A stretch of DNA of 15,348 nucleotides from Turicibacter sp. GTDB lineage: Bacteria > Bacillota > Bacilli > MOL361 > Turicibacteraceae. Shown here one piece after another: positions 6,479 through 15,140 of the stretch. The position numbers and the translations under genes were made by a program. A model generated the notes under the pieces. It did no database searches and was not told the DNA's origin. It saw only the letters and a program-made list of their open reading frames with translations. Location: the NCBI GenBank assembly GCA_030531025.1, contig JAUMTV010000075.1:1-15348 (forward strand), read 5' to 3'. Numbering within the stretch: position 1 is the stretch's first letter; each line of letters starts with the position of its first letter.

Positions 6479-7849
6479 GTGGATACAGCCGTGATAAAAC
6501 CGAATACACAATTCGAACTTTGTGTCACACAAATGATGACTTCGGAAGAATTGCAAATTTTAATGTTACTTTATCAACCTATTATTGGCCCTCAGGCTGT
6601 TAGCTTATATATCACATTAAATACATTAGCTAGTAAAGGTAGTTCCTCTTTATTTGCACATCACTTATTATTACAAGTTTTAAATGTTGGAGTCGAAGAT
6701 TTATTGGCATTAAGATATAAGTTAGAAGCAGTTGGATTGATTCAAGTTTATGTCACCGAAGAAAATCATCATTTGACCTATTATCTAAAAAAACCGATGC
6801 AATCAAAGGCATTTTTTAACGATGGTATTATTAATGTCTTTTTAAATTTAAAAGTAGGAAATAGTGATTATCAACAATTAAAGCAATTGTTTATTCAAGG
6901 AATTCCAAAGATTCAAGGACAAAATATTTCAAAGCCATTTAATGAAGTATTTGATACCACTGTTTTAATGCGTTCCTCTGCTAATTTACAAGCGAGTCCA
7001 TTACCACAACATCCAGAGAGTCAAAGAGGCGTGAAGTTAGAATTAGCCTTTGATCAAGAGTTGTTATTTGCTTTATTAAAACAGTTTGGGATGGATGAGC
7101 AGTTATTATCAGATAAGCTACTCGATCAGATTAATAAAATTGCTTTTTTATATAAGCTTGATGAGCATGAACTAGCCCGCCTAATTTTTGACGCGTTAGA
7201 TTCAGATGGTTTTGTTAATTTAGATACATTCCGCAAACAAGCAAAACAGTACTTTCAGTTCTTAAACAAAGGAAAGCCTATCGAAGTAGTTGAAGTGCCA
7301 AAAATAAAACAACAACTACCTGTTATAGATGAGGAAAAAGCGACAATGTCAAAAGAAAAACAGTTGCTCGTGCATTTATCTCAAAATCCACTTGATTTTT
7401 TACGATTTAAGCAACATCAAAAGGAGCCCGTCCCAGCGGATCGTCAATTAGTTGAATGGCTTGTTTTAGATCAAATGATGCCGGATGGAGTTGTTAATGT
7501 ATTAGTTGATTATGTCTTAAATATTTCAGATGGTCGTTTGCCAAAACAGCTAGTTGAAAAAATTGCGGGGGAGTGGCAACGAAAAGAAATTGATACAACT
7601 GAAAAAGCGATTGCACAAGTGCGTGCAACACTGAAAGCAAAACAAAAAAGAGAAACAGAAAAAACGATGCCTGCCGCAAATAAAGTTTATCCTAAAGCAA
7701 CACGCGTGGTTCGTCAAGAGCAAGTTCCTGATTGGTTAAAGTCAACTAACCAACCAAAAGAAGAAAAGAAACAATTGAGTGATGAAGATTTACAAAAAAT
7801 TGAGCGTATGAAGAAATTACAAAGTCAACTTTTAAATCAGAAAGGGTGA
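6479..7849 (+). CDS. dnaB: Replication initiation and membrane attachment protein DnaB (Bacillus type)
   Basis: In Bacillota this protein works with DnaD and DnaI to load the replicative helicase (DnaC in B. subtilis) at oriC and at restarted forks; it is not the E. coli DnaB helicase. The product has about 456 residues. The N-terminal part (about 20-110) resembles the winged-helix DnaB/DnaD N domain. The C-terminal domain at about 297-387 is DnaD-like, with helical repeats and the element LVEKIAGEWQRKEIDTTEKA. A basic, Lys/Gln-rich tail follows. Start is GTG at 6479 or 6476, because AGAAGGAG (6463-6470) would overlap the GTG at 6470. The stop overlaps the dnaI region, indicating coupled expression. 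Confidence 0.93.
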   Translation: MDTAVIKPNTQFELCVTQMMTSEELQILMLLYQPIIGPQAVSLYITLNTLASKGSSSLFAHHLLLQVLNVGVEDLLALRYKLEAVGLIQVYVTEENHHLTYYLKKPMQSKAFFNDGIINVFLNLKVGNSDYQQLKQLFIQGIPKIQGQNISKPFNEVFDTTVLMRSSANLQASPLPQHPESQRGVKLELAFDQELLFALLKQFGMDEQLLSDKLLDQINKIAFLYKLDEHELARLIFDALDSDGFVNLDTFRKQAKQYFQFLNKGKPIEVVEVPKIKQQLPVIDEEKATMSKEKQLLVHLSQNPLDFLRFKQHQKEPVPADRQLVEWLVLDQMMPDGVVNVLVDYVLNISDGRLPKQLVEKIAGEWQRKEIDTTEKAIAQVRATLKAKQKRETEKTMPAANKVYPKATRVVRQEQVPDWLKSTNQPKEEKKQLSDEDLQKIERMKKLQSQLLNQKG

Positions 7850-7854
7850 GAGTC

Positions 7855-8763
7855 GTGCAACGAATTGGAGATTTAATGGCAAAGCCAAAAGGAGCAAATG
7901 AAGCCTATGCTGAAATTTTAAATGAGCCAGAGATTGTAGCAGCAATGAATCAATATAAAGCTGAGATAGATCCTTCCTTAATCTCAAATTATATTTCTGA
8001 TTTAGATGAGTTTTTACGAAATAAAGAAAAATGCCAAGGATGTAAAGGACTAAAAAGTTGTAAACAACCTGTTAAAGGACATCATCCAATGTTAAAGCCA
8101 TCGTATAAGCAATTAAAGGTTGCTTATACGCCGTGTCAATTTGAACTAAATCAAAAACATTTAGTCAATATTAAAAGCTTTCATATGCCGATTGATATTT
8201 CAAATGCTAATTTTGAACAATTTATCATGGATCCAGAACGTGTTGAATTTTACGAGAAAGCATCGATGTTTATTCATGAGTATATAACAACAAAAAAAGG
8301 GCGTGGGCTTTATTTATATGGTCCATTTGGTACCGGTAAGACGTATATGCTAAGTGCGATTGCTAACATTTTATCTCAACGCGGTGTTGTTTGTGGACTT
8401 GTTTATTTTCCAGAATTAATTGCAGAAATTAAGTCTGGCTTTAACAATGAAAATAGTAATGCTTATGATAAAATTGAGCAATTAAAAGAAATTGATGTCT
8501 TAATGTTAGACGATATTGGGAGTGAATCGATGACTAGTTGGATGCGAGATGAAGTGCTTGGTCGTATTTTAAATTATCGTATGCATCAAGGATTACCAAC
8601 GTTCTTTACTTCTAATCTAGATTATAATCAATTACAACACCACTACTCTTATACTCAAAAAGGAGAAGTAGAGGAAATTAAAGGTGCGCGAGTACTTGAG
8701 CGTATTAAAGCTTTAACGATTCCTGTAGCGATTACAGGAACAAATTATCGTCAAAAGCGATAA
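7855..8763 (+). CDS. dnaI: Primosomal helicase loader DnaI
   Basis: An AAA+ ATPase that loads the replicative helicase onto single-stranded DNA. From GTG 7855 the protein has 302 residues; AGGGTGA (7843-7849), inside the dnaB stop region, is well spaced from it, while an earlier GTG at 7846 overlaps the dnaB stop. The N-terminal domain has a zinc-binding set like that of B. subtilis DnaI: Cys60, Cys63, His76/His77 and Cys94 (Cys69 is extra). The ATPase has Walker A GPFGTGKT (156-163), Walker B LMLDDIGSE (about 216-224) and a likely arginine finger in GARVLERI (from about 277). Length is normal. It is the last gene of the operon; no terminator is seen before the thrS promoter. Confidence 0.95.
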   Translation: MQRIGDLMAKPKGANEAYAEILNEPEIVAAMNQYKAEIDPSLISNYISDLDEFLRNKEKCQGCKGLKSCKQPVKGHHPMLKPSYKQLKVAYTPCQFELNQKHLVNIKSFHMPIDISNANFEQFIMDPERVEFYEKASMFIHEYITTKKGRGLYLYGPFGTGKTYMLSAIANILSQRGVVCGLVYFPELIAEIKSGFNNENSNAYDKIEQLKEIDVLMLDDIGSESMTSWMRDEVLGRILNYRMHQGLPTFFTSNLDYNQLQHHYSYTQKGEVEEIKGARVLERIKALTIPVAITGTNYRQKR

Positions 8764-8780
8764 TTTTAACTGATTTATGC

Positions 8781-8809
8781 TTGATTTTAAAAAAATCCTG
8801 CATTATAAT
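8781..8809 (+). promoter_or_regulatory. thrS promoter
   Basis: TTGATT (8781-8786), a 17-base spacer and a perfect TATAAT (8804-8809) place the transcription start near 8816, just upstream of the T-box leader. It lies less than 20 bases after the dnaI stop. Confidence 0.8.
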
Positions 8810-8842
8810 ATGAGTCATACATATACTATATAAGACATAGTT

Positions 8843-9088
8843 GATAGATAAAAAGTGTAGATAAGGACATGATTTAATAAAGACGCTTTTCAGAGAGGAA
8901 ATCCTAGGCTGTAAGATTTCTAAGAACGATTATTAAGTTACTCCCTTTGAACTGGACTTGAAAAAGATTCCCGCTGACTGCGTTATAGTCGAATTAAGTT
9001 GCTGATAAGGTATGTTACTTTATCGGAAATAGGATGGTACCGCGATTTTAATCGTTCCTACTCGAAAGAATTAGGAGCGATTTTTTTT
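8843..9088 (+). promoter_or_regulatory. T-box riboswitch (tRNA-Thr responsive) with terminator
   Basis: The leader reads the charging state of tRNA-Thr. Stem I shows the conserved distal motifs AGAGAG (8892-8897) and GGCTG-AAG-like (about 8907-8915). A candidate specifier codon ACU lies at 8951-8953, in GAACUGG. Stem II is GACT/AGTC (8976-8979 with 8987-8990). Stem III pairs 9004-9012 with 9016-9024. The T-box AGGATGGTACCGCG is at 9031-9044; its UGGU can pair with an ACCA acceptor end. The terminator pairs 9050-9060 with 9072-9082 (one G/U), followed by eight Ts to 9088. When uncharged tRNA binds, the antiterminator forms and thrS is transcribed. The specifier assignment is less sure than the rest. 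Confidence 0.93.
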
Positions 9089-9138
9089 ATGCTTATAAAA
9101 ATTCGCTCCAGTTAAGATGAATAAAGGAGGAAATATTT

Positions 9139-11076
9139 ATGATTAACATTACTTTTCCAGATGGAAATGTGAAACAGTTTGAAAATGGAATTACTGCTGA
9201 AGCGATTGCTCAATCAATTTCACCAGGATTACGCAAACGTTGTGTTGCAGCAAAATTAAACGGACATTTATATGATTTAACTCGTCCAATCGAAGAAGAT
9301 GCGAAAATCGAATTAATTACAAATGACCGCCCAGAAGCATGGGAAATTATTAATCACTCAGCAGCACACTTAATGGCAGCAGCAATTAAACGTTTATATC
9401 CAGATGCAAAATTTGGAGTAGGACCTGCGATTGAAGATGGTTTCTACTATGATATTGATACAGAAGCTAAAATTACTGAATCAGATTTAGCAGCTATTGA
9501 AAAAATGATGCAAAAAATCTCTTCAGAAGCTTTACCAATCATCCGTCGTGAATTAAGCCGCGAAGAAGCAAAAGAATTATTTGCCAGTGATGAATATAAG
9601 TTAGAATTAATTGATGCGATTAAAGAAGGAGAAGTTATTACAACTTACTCTGAAGGAGATTTTACAGACTTATGTAGCGGTGTTCATGTTGGGAACACAA
9701 AAGATGTAAAATTCTTTAAATTATTAAATGTAGCGGGTGCTTACTGGCGTGGAGATAGCGATAACAAAATGTTAACTCGTATCTATGGGGCAGCAGCATT
9801 TACTAAAGATCAATTAGCTGATCACTTACGTATTTTAGAAGAGCGTAAAGAACGTGATCATAAAAAGTTAGGACGTGAATTAGAATTATTCACATTCAGT
9901 CCATTAGTTGGACAAGGATTACCAATTTGGTTACCAAATGGGATGAAAGTTCGTCAACAAATTGAGCGTTATATTGTTGATTTAGAAGAAGAATACGGAT
10001 ATCAACACGTAGCAACTCCAGTTATGGGGTCAGTTGATTTATATCGTACTTCAGGACACTGGGCACACTATAAAGAAGATATGTTCGTTCCAATGGAAAT
10101 GGATAACGAAGAATTAGTATTACGTCCAATGTCATGTCCTCATCACATGATGGTTTACAAAACAAAATTACGTTCATACCGTGATTTACCAATCCGTTAT
10201 GCAGAGCAAGTTATTCAACACCGTTTTGAAGCATCAGGTGCTTTAACAGGTCTTGAACGTGTACGTGCAATGACTTTAACAGATTCACATATTTTTGTTC
10301 GTCCTGATCAAATTAAAGAAGAGTTCTCACGTTGTTTAGAGTTAATTCACCGCGTCATCAAAGATTTCGGGGTAGAAATTAACTACTATCGTTTATCTTT
10401 ACGTGATCCTGAAAATAAAGAGAAGTATTTTGATGATGATCAAATGTGGGAAAATGCTGAATCAATGTTACGTGAAACATTAATTGAAAACAACATTCCA
10501 TTTATTGAAGCAGAAGGAGAAGCTGCATTCTATGGTCCTAAATTAGACATTCAAATCAAAACAGCATTAGGACACGATATTACAATGTCAACTATTCAGT
10601 TAGACTTCTTATTACCAGAACGCTTTGACTTAACTTATGTTTCTGAAACAGGAGAAAAAGTTCGTCCTGTTGTAATGCACCGTGGGTTAATCGGAACATA
10701 TGAACGTTTCATGGCTTATTTAATTGAAACTTATAAAGGGGCATTCCCATTATGGTTAGCACCAACTCAAGTAACAGTGATTCCAGTTAATAATCAATAT
10801 CACTTAGAGTATGCAAAAGAAGTAGCTAAAGAGTTACGTAAATATAAAATCCGCTTAGAACTTGATGATCGTGAAGAAAAAATGGGATATAAAATCCGCG
10901 AATCACAAACTAAGAAAGTTCCAATGTCTATCGTATTAGGAGATAAAGAGGTTGCTAATAATGAAGTGACATTCCGTCGTTTCGGAGAGCAAAAAACTCA
11001 AACATTACCACTTAAAGAGTTCGTTCATTTCTTAGTAGAAGAGATTGCAGAGCGTAAAAATCATAAACCTGAATAA
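9139..11076 (+). CDS. thrS: Threonyl-tRNA synthetase
   Basis: It charges tRNA-Thr with threonine in the cytoplasm and edits mischarged seryl-tRNA. The 645-residue class II enzyme has a TGS domain (about 1-63), the editing domain with the metal-site pattern His73-x3-His77 plus Cys179 and His183 (DLCSGVHVG), and the core with the catalytic zinc ligands Cys333 ([11 protein letters not shown]), His384 (LTDSHIF) and His514 ([13 protein letters not shown]). The anticodon-binding domain occupies about 540-645. Length and key residues are normal. AAGGAGG sits before the ATG. It has its own promoter and T-box leader, and ends at a strong terminator. Confidence 0.98.
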   Translation: MINITFPDGNVKQFENGITAEAIAQSISPGLRKRCVAAKLNGHLYDLTRPIEEDAKIELITNDRPEAWEIINHSAAHLMAAAIKRLYPDAKFGVGPAIEDGFYYDIDTEAKITESDLAAIEKMMQKISSEALPIIRRELSREEAKELFASDEYKLELIDAIKEGEVITTYSEGDFTDLCSGVHVGNTKDVKFFKLLNVAGAYWRGDSDNKMLTRIYGAAAFTKDQLADHLRILEERKERDHKKLGRELELFTFSPLVGQGLPIWLPNGMKVRQQIERYIVDLEEEYGYQHVATPVMGSVDLYRTSGHWAHYKEDMFVPMEMDNEELVLRPMSCPHHMMVYKTKLRSYRDLPIRYAEQVIQHRFEASGALTGLERVRAMTLTDSHIFVRPDQIKEEFSRCLELIHRVIKDFGVEINYYRLSLRDPENKEKYFDDDQMWENAESMLRETLIENNIPFIEAEGEAAFYGPKLDIQIKTALGHDITMSTIQLDFLLPERFDLTYVSETGEKVRPVVMHRGLIGTYERFMAYLIETYKGAFPLWLAPTQVTVIPVNNQYHLEYAKEVAKELRKYKIRLELDDREEKMGYKIRESQTKKVPMSIVLGDKEVANNEVTFRRFGEQKTQTLPLKEFVHFLVEEIAERKNHKPE

Positions 11077-11107
11077 AAATAGGAGACTCAGTCTCCTATT
11101 TTTTTAT
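11077..11107 (+). terminator. Intrinsic terminator of thrS
   Basis: AAATAGGAGAC (11077-11087) pairs perfectly with GTCTCCTATTT (11091-11101) around TCA, followed by a T run to about 11105. It begins at the base after the thrS stop codon. Confidence 0.92.
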
Positions 11108-11224
11108 GCTTTTGAATGCATTAACAAAAAAAATACAATAATGAAAGTAATATAATGGGCGATTTGTGCCTACAATGTAGGGAAGAATAGTTATAAAGAT
11201 AATTTAGTGAAAGTGGTGGCAGCT

Positions 11225-12238
11225 ATGGGTGTAATGGAAGTGATAAAAGTTTTAACAGTTGATGTGCTCATCTTATCAATGTTTTGTATTGCAGCGTACA
11301 TTGGTTACCAACGGTCATACCGTCTTAGTCTTATAAATCTTGTCATTCAATTAGTCACAATTATTTTATCGGGTTTAATTTCTAGGGGATTAGTCTATAA
11401 AGTGGTGGCATATATTCCGAAAAGTATAAGTTTATCTAGCTTAATACCAGATAATTTTTATTATTTAGTTGAGCCATATGAGACGTCTTTGATTCCTTTT
11501 ATCATCTTTTGTATTTTCTTCATTATTTTCTTTGTGATTATCAAAAGTATTTTGTATGTTTTCTCAGTAAATTATGAGTGGTATCGATACTTTTTTCCTT
11601 CAGCTAAATTTAATCGATTCGGGGATCGGTTATTTAGTATGTTTTTAAGTATTTTAAATATGTATACATATATGATTATTGTCTTGATTATTATTGCATT
11701 TCCTCTTTTTGATCTAGTAAAACCTTATTCAATTTCAAATCTTTTATTGAAAGTCAATCCGTATATCTCTCATGTTGTGAGTGATCTTTATGAGCCTTAC
11801 AAAGGATTGCAAGAAAGTATTGTTTATTTTGGGGATGACTTAGAGTCTATTTTTTATAATAATAAAGTGGATTTAAGTCAACTAGAACAATTTATTGAAA
11901 AACACCCGAATGAACGGAAAAAGATACATTCAGCCTTTGAGGAGTTTATTCCATTTATCGCAACAACATCAGGATTTTTAAGTTTCTTCCCTGATAATCA
12001 AATTAGTGAGAAGGAAATGAAAGATTACTTAACGAAAATGCAGTCTTATATTGAAAAAGATGTGATTACATTGGAAATTTTTAATTCCTACTATAAAGAG
12101 TTGATTCAAAATGAAACCTGTGGTAGACTTATTGAAGATGAAGTCATTAGTGATAAAGCTTTAAAGACTTTGATCAATAGCGACATGCTAAATGATGTTA
12201 ATCTAAAAAAAATTAAAGAATATAAAACACTTGATTGA
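11225..12238 (+). CDS. CvpA-like membrane protein
   Basis: The product has 337 residues from ATG 11225, which has a weak AAGTGGTGG site upstream; a GTG at 11207 has none. Four hydrophobic segments fill the first half (about residues 9-25, 30-52, 77-101 and 134-160). The pattern of GYQRSYRLSLINL near residue 27 and FNRFGDRLFSMFLSILNMYTY near 130 resembles the CvpA (colicin V production) family. The second half (about 165-337) is polar, acidic and helical, with PNERKKIHSAFEEF near the middle, and is longer than in ordinary CvpA proteins. Its role is not known; CvpA proteins are linked to envelope functions. It lies alone between thrS and the infC promoter. A TATAAT (11151-11156) upstream could be its promoter. 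Confidence 0.55.
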   Translation: MGVMEVIKVLTVDVLILSMFCIAAYIGYQRSYRLSLINLVIQLVTIILSGLISRGLVYKVVAYIPKSISLSSLIPDNFYYLVEPYETSLIPFIIFCIFFIIFFVIIKSILYVFSVNYEWYRYFFPSAKFNRFGDRLFSMFLSILNMYTYMIIVLIIIAFPLFDLVKPYSISNLLLKVNPYISHVVSDLYEPYKGLQESIVYFGDDLESIFYNNKVDLSQLEQFIEKHPNERKKIHSAFEEFIPFIATTSGFLSFFPDNQISEKEMKDYLTKMQSYIEKDVITLEIFNSYYKELIQNETCGRLIEDEVISDKALKTLINSDMLNDVNLKKIKEYKTLD

Positions 12239-12263
12239 CATATACTAATTAAAGTGTTAGAAT
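12235..12263 (+). promoter_or_regulatory. Strong promoter of infC-rpmI-rplT
   Basis: A perfect TTGACA (12235-12240), a 17-base spacer and TAGAAT (12258-12263) predict a start near 12270. The -35 box overlaps the TGA stop of the CvpA-like gene (12236-12238), so transcription of that gene reads directly into this promoter. Confidence 0.85.
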
Positions 12264-12269
12264 TAATAA

Positions 12270-12418
12270 TTGTGAATATCATGTGGAAAGAAGAAGTACC
12301 CACTTCTCACCTGATTAGCAAGAGCTGATAGGTTAAACGTCACTATCGTTACGACGATATTGTTAATGTGATTGTGATTAAAACGTGGGCACTTTGTGTT
12401 TACGTTTTTTCTTTTTTT
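12270..12418 (+). promoter_or_regulatory. Structured infC leader (L20-type) with attenuator
   Basis: The region between the promoter and infC is long (about 180 bases) and structured. A stem-loop AGAAGT/ACTTCT encloses the loop ACCC (12292-12307). A second, ACCT-GAT-T-AGC-AAGA-GCT-GAT-AGGT, spans 12309-12333 with a symmetric internal loop. It ends in an intrinsic terminator (12380-12410). The CCCAC at 12299-12303 can pair with GTGGG at 12385-12389 in the terminator's left arm, giving an alternative fold that would disrupt it. Such leaders in Bacillota allow ribosomal protein L20 to control the operon by transcription attenuation. L20 binding here is inferred from position and layout. Confidence 0.8.
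12380..12418 (+). terminator. Attenuator terminator in the infC leader
   Basis: A 13-bp stem pairs AAAACGTGGGCAC (12380-12392) with GTGTTTACGTTTT (12396-12408), with three consecutive G/U pairs and a UUU loop. A long T tract (TTTTTT-C-TTTTTTT) follows to 12418. It lies 35 bases before infC, so readthrough must be allowed for the operon to be expressed. Confidence 0.85.
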
Positions 12419-12439
12419 CCATGAATGTTCTATAAAATT

Positions 12440-12455
12440 GGAGGTGCTCATCATT
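12440..12455 (+). promoter_or_regulatory. infC ribosome binding site with AUU start codon
   Basis: GGAGGTG (12440-12446) is a near-perfect ribosome site and lies seven to eight bases before ATT at 12453. The next in-frame ATG is within the protein body (in KEMLVIG), and the upstream ATG at about 12421 would leave this site inside the gene. ATT starts of infC are well known and let IF3 limit its own translation. Confidence 0.85.
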
Positions 12456-12980
12456 AGCAAGAAAAATGTAAAAAACGAGAGCTTAATCAACGAAGATATC
12501 CGTGTTAAGGAAATGTTAGTGATTGGTCCTAACCGCGAACAACTTGGGTTAATGCAACGTAAAGATGCATTACGTACTGCTTCTGAGCAAAACTTAGACT
12601 TAGTATGTGTTGCACCACAAGCTAATCCGATTGTTTGTCGTATTATGGACTACGGTAAATACCGTTACGAACAACAACGACATGCTCGTGAAGCTAGAAA
12701 AAACCAAACGGTTGTTAGTCTTAAAGAAGTTCGTTTAAGTCCTAACATCGAACAGCATGATTTCAATACGAAATTAAAAAATGCTCAAAAATTCCTTGCA
12801 AAAGGTGATAAGGTTAAAGTTAGCGTACGTTTCAAAGGTCGCGAAATCGCACACACTGAATTCGGACGTAATGTTTTAACTCGCTTTGCTGAGGGGTGTG
12901 CTGAAATTGCGGATCTTGAATCAAATCCAAAACTTGACGGACGCTCAATGTTTCTCGTTTTAGCACCAAAGAAAAAGTAG
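12453..12980 (+). CDS. infC: Translation initiation factor IF-3
   Basis: IF3 binds the 30S subunit, prevents joining of 50S too early and checks the start codon and initiator tRNA. With an ATT start at 12453 the protein has 175 residues, the family norm; longer readings would add a foreign-looking hydrophobic N-terminus. The N-terminal domain has [20 protein letters not shown] and the linker region [10 protein letters not shown]; the C-terminal domain has [21 protein letters not shown] and [12 protein letters not shown], then ends LAPKKK. It is the first gene of infC-rpmI-rplT, from its own promoter and attenuator. Confidence 0.97.
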   Translation: MSKKNVKNESLINEDIRVKEMLVIGPNREQLGLMQRKDALRTASEQNLDLVCVAPQANPIVCRIMDYGKYRYEQQRHAREARKNQTVVSLKEVRLSPNIEQHDFNTKLKNAQKFLAKGDKVKVSVRFKGREIAHTEFGRNVLTRFAEGCAEIADLESNPKLDGRSMFLVLAPKKK

Positions 12981-13004
12981 AAAAGATAAAGGAGGAACTC
13001 TACC

Positions 13005-13202
13005 ATGCCAAAAATGAAATCTCATCGTGGAGCTGCTAAACGCTTTAAACGTACAGGATCAGGAAAATTAAAACGTTCTCATGCTTATACAAGCCACTTA
13101 GCTCATAACAAAACAACTAAACAAAAGAAACACTTAGCTAAAGCTGGTATTGTATCAAACAGCGACTACAAACGTATCAAAGATATGTTATATAGCTTAT
13201 AA
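13005..13202 (+). CDS. rpmI: Large ribosomal subunit protein L35 (bL35)
   Basis: A 65-residue, highly basic protein of the 50S subunit. It begins [20 protein letters not shown], the family signature, and continues with [19 protein letters not shown]. The length is normal. AAAGGAGG lies before the ATG. It lies 24 bases after infC and 43 before rplT, with no terminator between them, so the three are one operon. Confidence 0.98.
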   Translation: MPKMKSHRGAAKRFKRTGSGKLKRSHAYTSHLAHNKTTKQKKHLAKAGIVSNSDYKRIKDMLYSL

Positions 13203-13245
13203 TAATCACTAAACATTTTTCGTAACAACAAAGGAGGAACTCATT

Positions 13246-13605
13246 ATGCCACGTGTAAAAGGTGGAGTTGTATCACGCAAACGTCGTAAACGTGTTTTAA
13301 AATTAGCAAAAGGTTACTTTGGATCTAAACATACATTATACAAAACAGCGAACGAGCAAGTAATGAAATCATTACAATATGCTTACCGCGATCGTCGTCA
13401 GAAAAAACGTGACTTCCGTAAATTATGGATCACTCGTATCAATGCTGCTGCTCGTATGAACGGATTATCATACAGCAAATTAATGCACGGATTAAAATTA
13501 GCTGGAATCGAAGTTAACCGTAAAATGTTAGCAGATTTAGCTGTATCTGATGCTGCTGCATTCACTGCTTTAGCAAACACTGCTAAAGAAGCAATGAACA
13601 AATAA
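13246..13605 (+). CDS. rplT: Large ribosomal subunit protein L20 (bL20)
   Basis: A 119-residue basic protein needed early in 50S assembly; in Bacillota it also represses its own operon by binding the infC leader. The N-terminal tail [19 protein letters not shown] is followed by [19 protein letters not shown] and [20 protein letters not shown], all family landmarks. The length is normal. AAAGGAGG precedes the ATG. Being last in the operon whose leader it would bind fits a feedback loop. Confidence 0.98.
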   Translation: MPRVKGGVVSRKRRKRVLKLAKGYFGSKHTLYKTANEQVMKSLQYAYRDRRQKKRDFRKLWITRINAAARMNGLSYSKLMHGLKLAGIEVNRKMLADLAVSDAAAFTALANTAKEAMNK

Positions 13606-13636
13606 TTAATTTGATCATTATTTTTTAAGAACGATT

Positions 13637-13667
13637 AAGACATTACCTAATGGTAGTGTCTTTTTTT
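13637..13667 (+). terminator. Terminator of infC-rpmI-rplT
   Basis: AAGACATTACC (13637-13647) pairs with GGTAGTGTCTT (13652-13662) with one U/G wobble and a TAAT loop, followed by a T run to 13667. The gap from rplT to the next gene is 253 bases; beyond this terminator it holds a weak long-range inverted repeat (CTTGATTA at 13683-13690, TAATCAAG at 13745-13752) and the promoter of the M42 gene. Confidence 0.88.
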
Positions 13668-13790
13668 ATTAACTAAGTATTGCTTGATTAGAGAGAGGAT
13701 TAATGAACATATTAAAAAAAGTTTAATTATAAGTGAGTTAGTTTTAATCAAGGATGGTTACTTAAGTGAATGAAAATCTTTGGAAAAATA

Positions 13791-13819
13791 TTTTCAAATA
13801 TTATATAAAGTGGTATTAT
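13791..13819 (+). promoter_or_regulatory. Probable promoter of the M42 peptidase gene
   Basis: TTTTCA (13791-13796), 17 bases, then TATTAT (13814-13819) with an extended -10 TGG (13811-13813). The expected start is near 13826, about 33 bases before the ATG. Confidence 0.6.
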
Positions 13820-13858
13820 ACTACAGAGAGTGCATTATGAATAGGAGGAGAGAAACTA

Positions 13859-14944
13859 ATGAATCAATTAGATCAAACATTAACATTTCTAAAAGAAATG
13901 ACTGATGCTAATGCCGTTCCAGGCCAAGAACGTCAAGCGCGTGAGGTCATGAAAAAATATATCGGTGATAGTGCTGATGAGATTTATCAAGATAATATCG
14001 GATCACTAATTGCAAAAAAAGTTGGGGAAGAAGATGGTCCTAAAGTAATGATTGCAGGACATATGGATGAAGTTGGATTTATGGTTCGCCAAATTGATGA
14101 TAACGGATATATTAAATTCGTGACATTAGGTGGATGGTGGGGACAAGTTATGCTTGCTCAACAAGTAACTATTACAACTAACTCAGGAAAAACTTATCAT
14201 GGTGTGATTGGTTCAATTCCTCCACATATTTTAACAGCGGAAGCTCGCCAAAAACCAATGGATATTAAAGATATGTACATTGATTTAGGTGTGGATAGCA
14301 AGGAAGAAGTTGAAGCATTAGGAATTCGTCCAGGAGATATGATTACACCATATATTGAATTCCGCACAATGGCGAATGAAAAATATTTATTAGCAAAAGC
14401 ATGGGATAACCGTATTGGATGTGCGGTAGCTGTAGAAGTTTTAAATAACTTAAAAGGTGAAAAACATCCAAATATCGTTTATGGTGTTGGAACAGTCCAA
14501 GAAGAAGTTGGATGCCGTGGGGCATCAACAACAAGTCAAATGATCAATCCATCGATTGCTTTTGCGTTAGACGTAGGATTAGCTGGAGACGTACCAGGTG
14601 TAACAAATCAAATTCAAGCTAAAATGGGAAAAGGCCCAATCATTACGTTAATTGATGGAGGTCTTGTAGGTCATAAAGGACTTCGTGATTTTGTTGTTGA
14701 AGTTGCAGAAGAATTAAATATTCCTTATCAATTTGATGTGACACCTGGAGGAGCAACAGATGCTGCTAAAATGCATTTAGCACATGAGGGGGCACCTGCT
14801 ATGTCAGTAGGAATCGCTTCACGATATATTCACTCACATACATCAATGATTCACCGTGATGATTATGAAAATACAGTTAAATTAATGACAGAGGTTGTTA
14901 AACGTTTAGATAAAGAAACGGTTCATAAAATTACATTTGAATAA
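13859..14944 (+). CDS. M42 family metallo-aminopeptidase (YsdC-like)
   Basis: M42 peptidases are cytoplasmic, dinuclear metal aminopeptidases that form large tetrahedral (TET) complexes and trim short peptides. The 361-residue protein has the metal ligands in the usual order: His68 (GHMDEVGF), Asp183 (AWDNRIGC), Glu216 with the catalytic Glu215 ([10 protein letters not shown]), Asp238 (ALDVGL) and His325 (YIHSHTSM). The dimerisation subdomain lies at about residues 75-165. Homologues have often been labelled endoglucanase or CelM/FrvX in databases; the metal motifs argue for peptidase. AGGAGG precedes the ATG. Placement after rplT matches B. subtilis ysdC, though ysdA and ysdB are absent here. 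Exact substrate is unknown. Confidence 0.9.
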   Translation: MNQLDQTLTFLKEMTDANAVPGQERQAREVMKKYIGDSADEIYQDNIGSLIAKKVGEEDGPKVMIAGHMDEVGFMVRQIDDNGYIKFVTLGGWWGQVMLAQQVTITTNSGKTYHGVIGSIPPHILTAEARQKPMDIKDMYIDLGVDSKEEVEALGIRPGDMITPYIEFRTMANEKYLLAKAWDNRIGCAVAVEVLNNLKGEKHPNIVYGVGTVQEEVGCRGASTTSQMINPSIAFALDVGLAGDVPGVTNQIQAKMGKGPIITLIDGGLVGHKGLRDFVVEVAEELNIPYQFDVTPGGATDAAKMHLAHEGAPAMSVGIASRYIHSHTSMIHRDDYENTVKLMTEVVKRLDKETVHKITFE

Positions 14945-14954
14945 GCGATTATAT

Positions 14955-14986
14955 AAAACCGATACCTAATCAAGGGGTCGGTTTTT
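14955..14986 (+). terminator. Terminator of the M42 gene
   Basis: AAAACCGA (14955-14962) pairs with TCGGTTTT (14978-14985), with extra CC/GG pairing possible inside. TTTTT follows. It lies 10 bases after the stop codon. Confidence 0.75.
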
Positions 14987-14992
14987 AATAAT

Positions 14993-15028
14993 AAAAAAGC
15001 AGCTAACCATTTGGTTAGCTGCTTTTTT
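14993..15028. terminator. Second, strong bidirectional terminator
   Basis: AAAAAAGCAGCTAACC (14993-15008) pairs perfectly over 16 bp with GGTTAGCTGCTTTTTT (15013-15028), with an ATTT loop. It is a tandem backup to the previous terminator, and its A/T arms allow use from either strand. Confidence 0.9.
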
Positions 15029-15042
15029 GTCGTTAATTAGAG

Positions 15043-15072
15043 AAAAGAACTGTCTTTAAAAAAGTTCTTTTT
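15043..15072 (+). repeat. Third stem-loop, terminator-like
   Basis: AAAAGAACT (15043-15051) pairs with AGTTCTTTT (15063-15071) over 9 bp, followed by TTT. It has an 11-base loop and lies after two full terminators with no gene between. A further short hairpin TGAGGT/ACCTCA lies at 15081-15099. Confidence 0.55.
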
Positions 15073-15140
15073 AACAAAGATGAGGTCCATTCAACCTCAA
15101 AGGGTAATTATAAAAATTGGAATGGAAAGAGAATAAATTC

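Noticed and set aside
12263..12490. Minus-strand frames over the infC leader
   Set aside because: They lie across the promoter, attenuator and infC start, with no ribosome site or family pattern.
13703..13726. Very short frame (ATG plus six codons) after a GAGAGGA site, as a possible leader peptide
   Set aside because: It lies upstream of the M42 promoter and has no linked attenuator; seven codons in AT-rich DNA are expected by chance.
13859..14944. Endoglucanase (cellulase M) annotation for the M42 gene
   Set aside because: The complete set of M42 metal ligands and the catalytic Glu215 indicate a peptidase; the glucanase label is a historic misannotation in this family.
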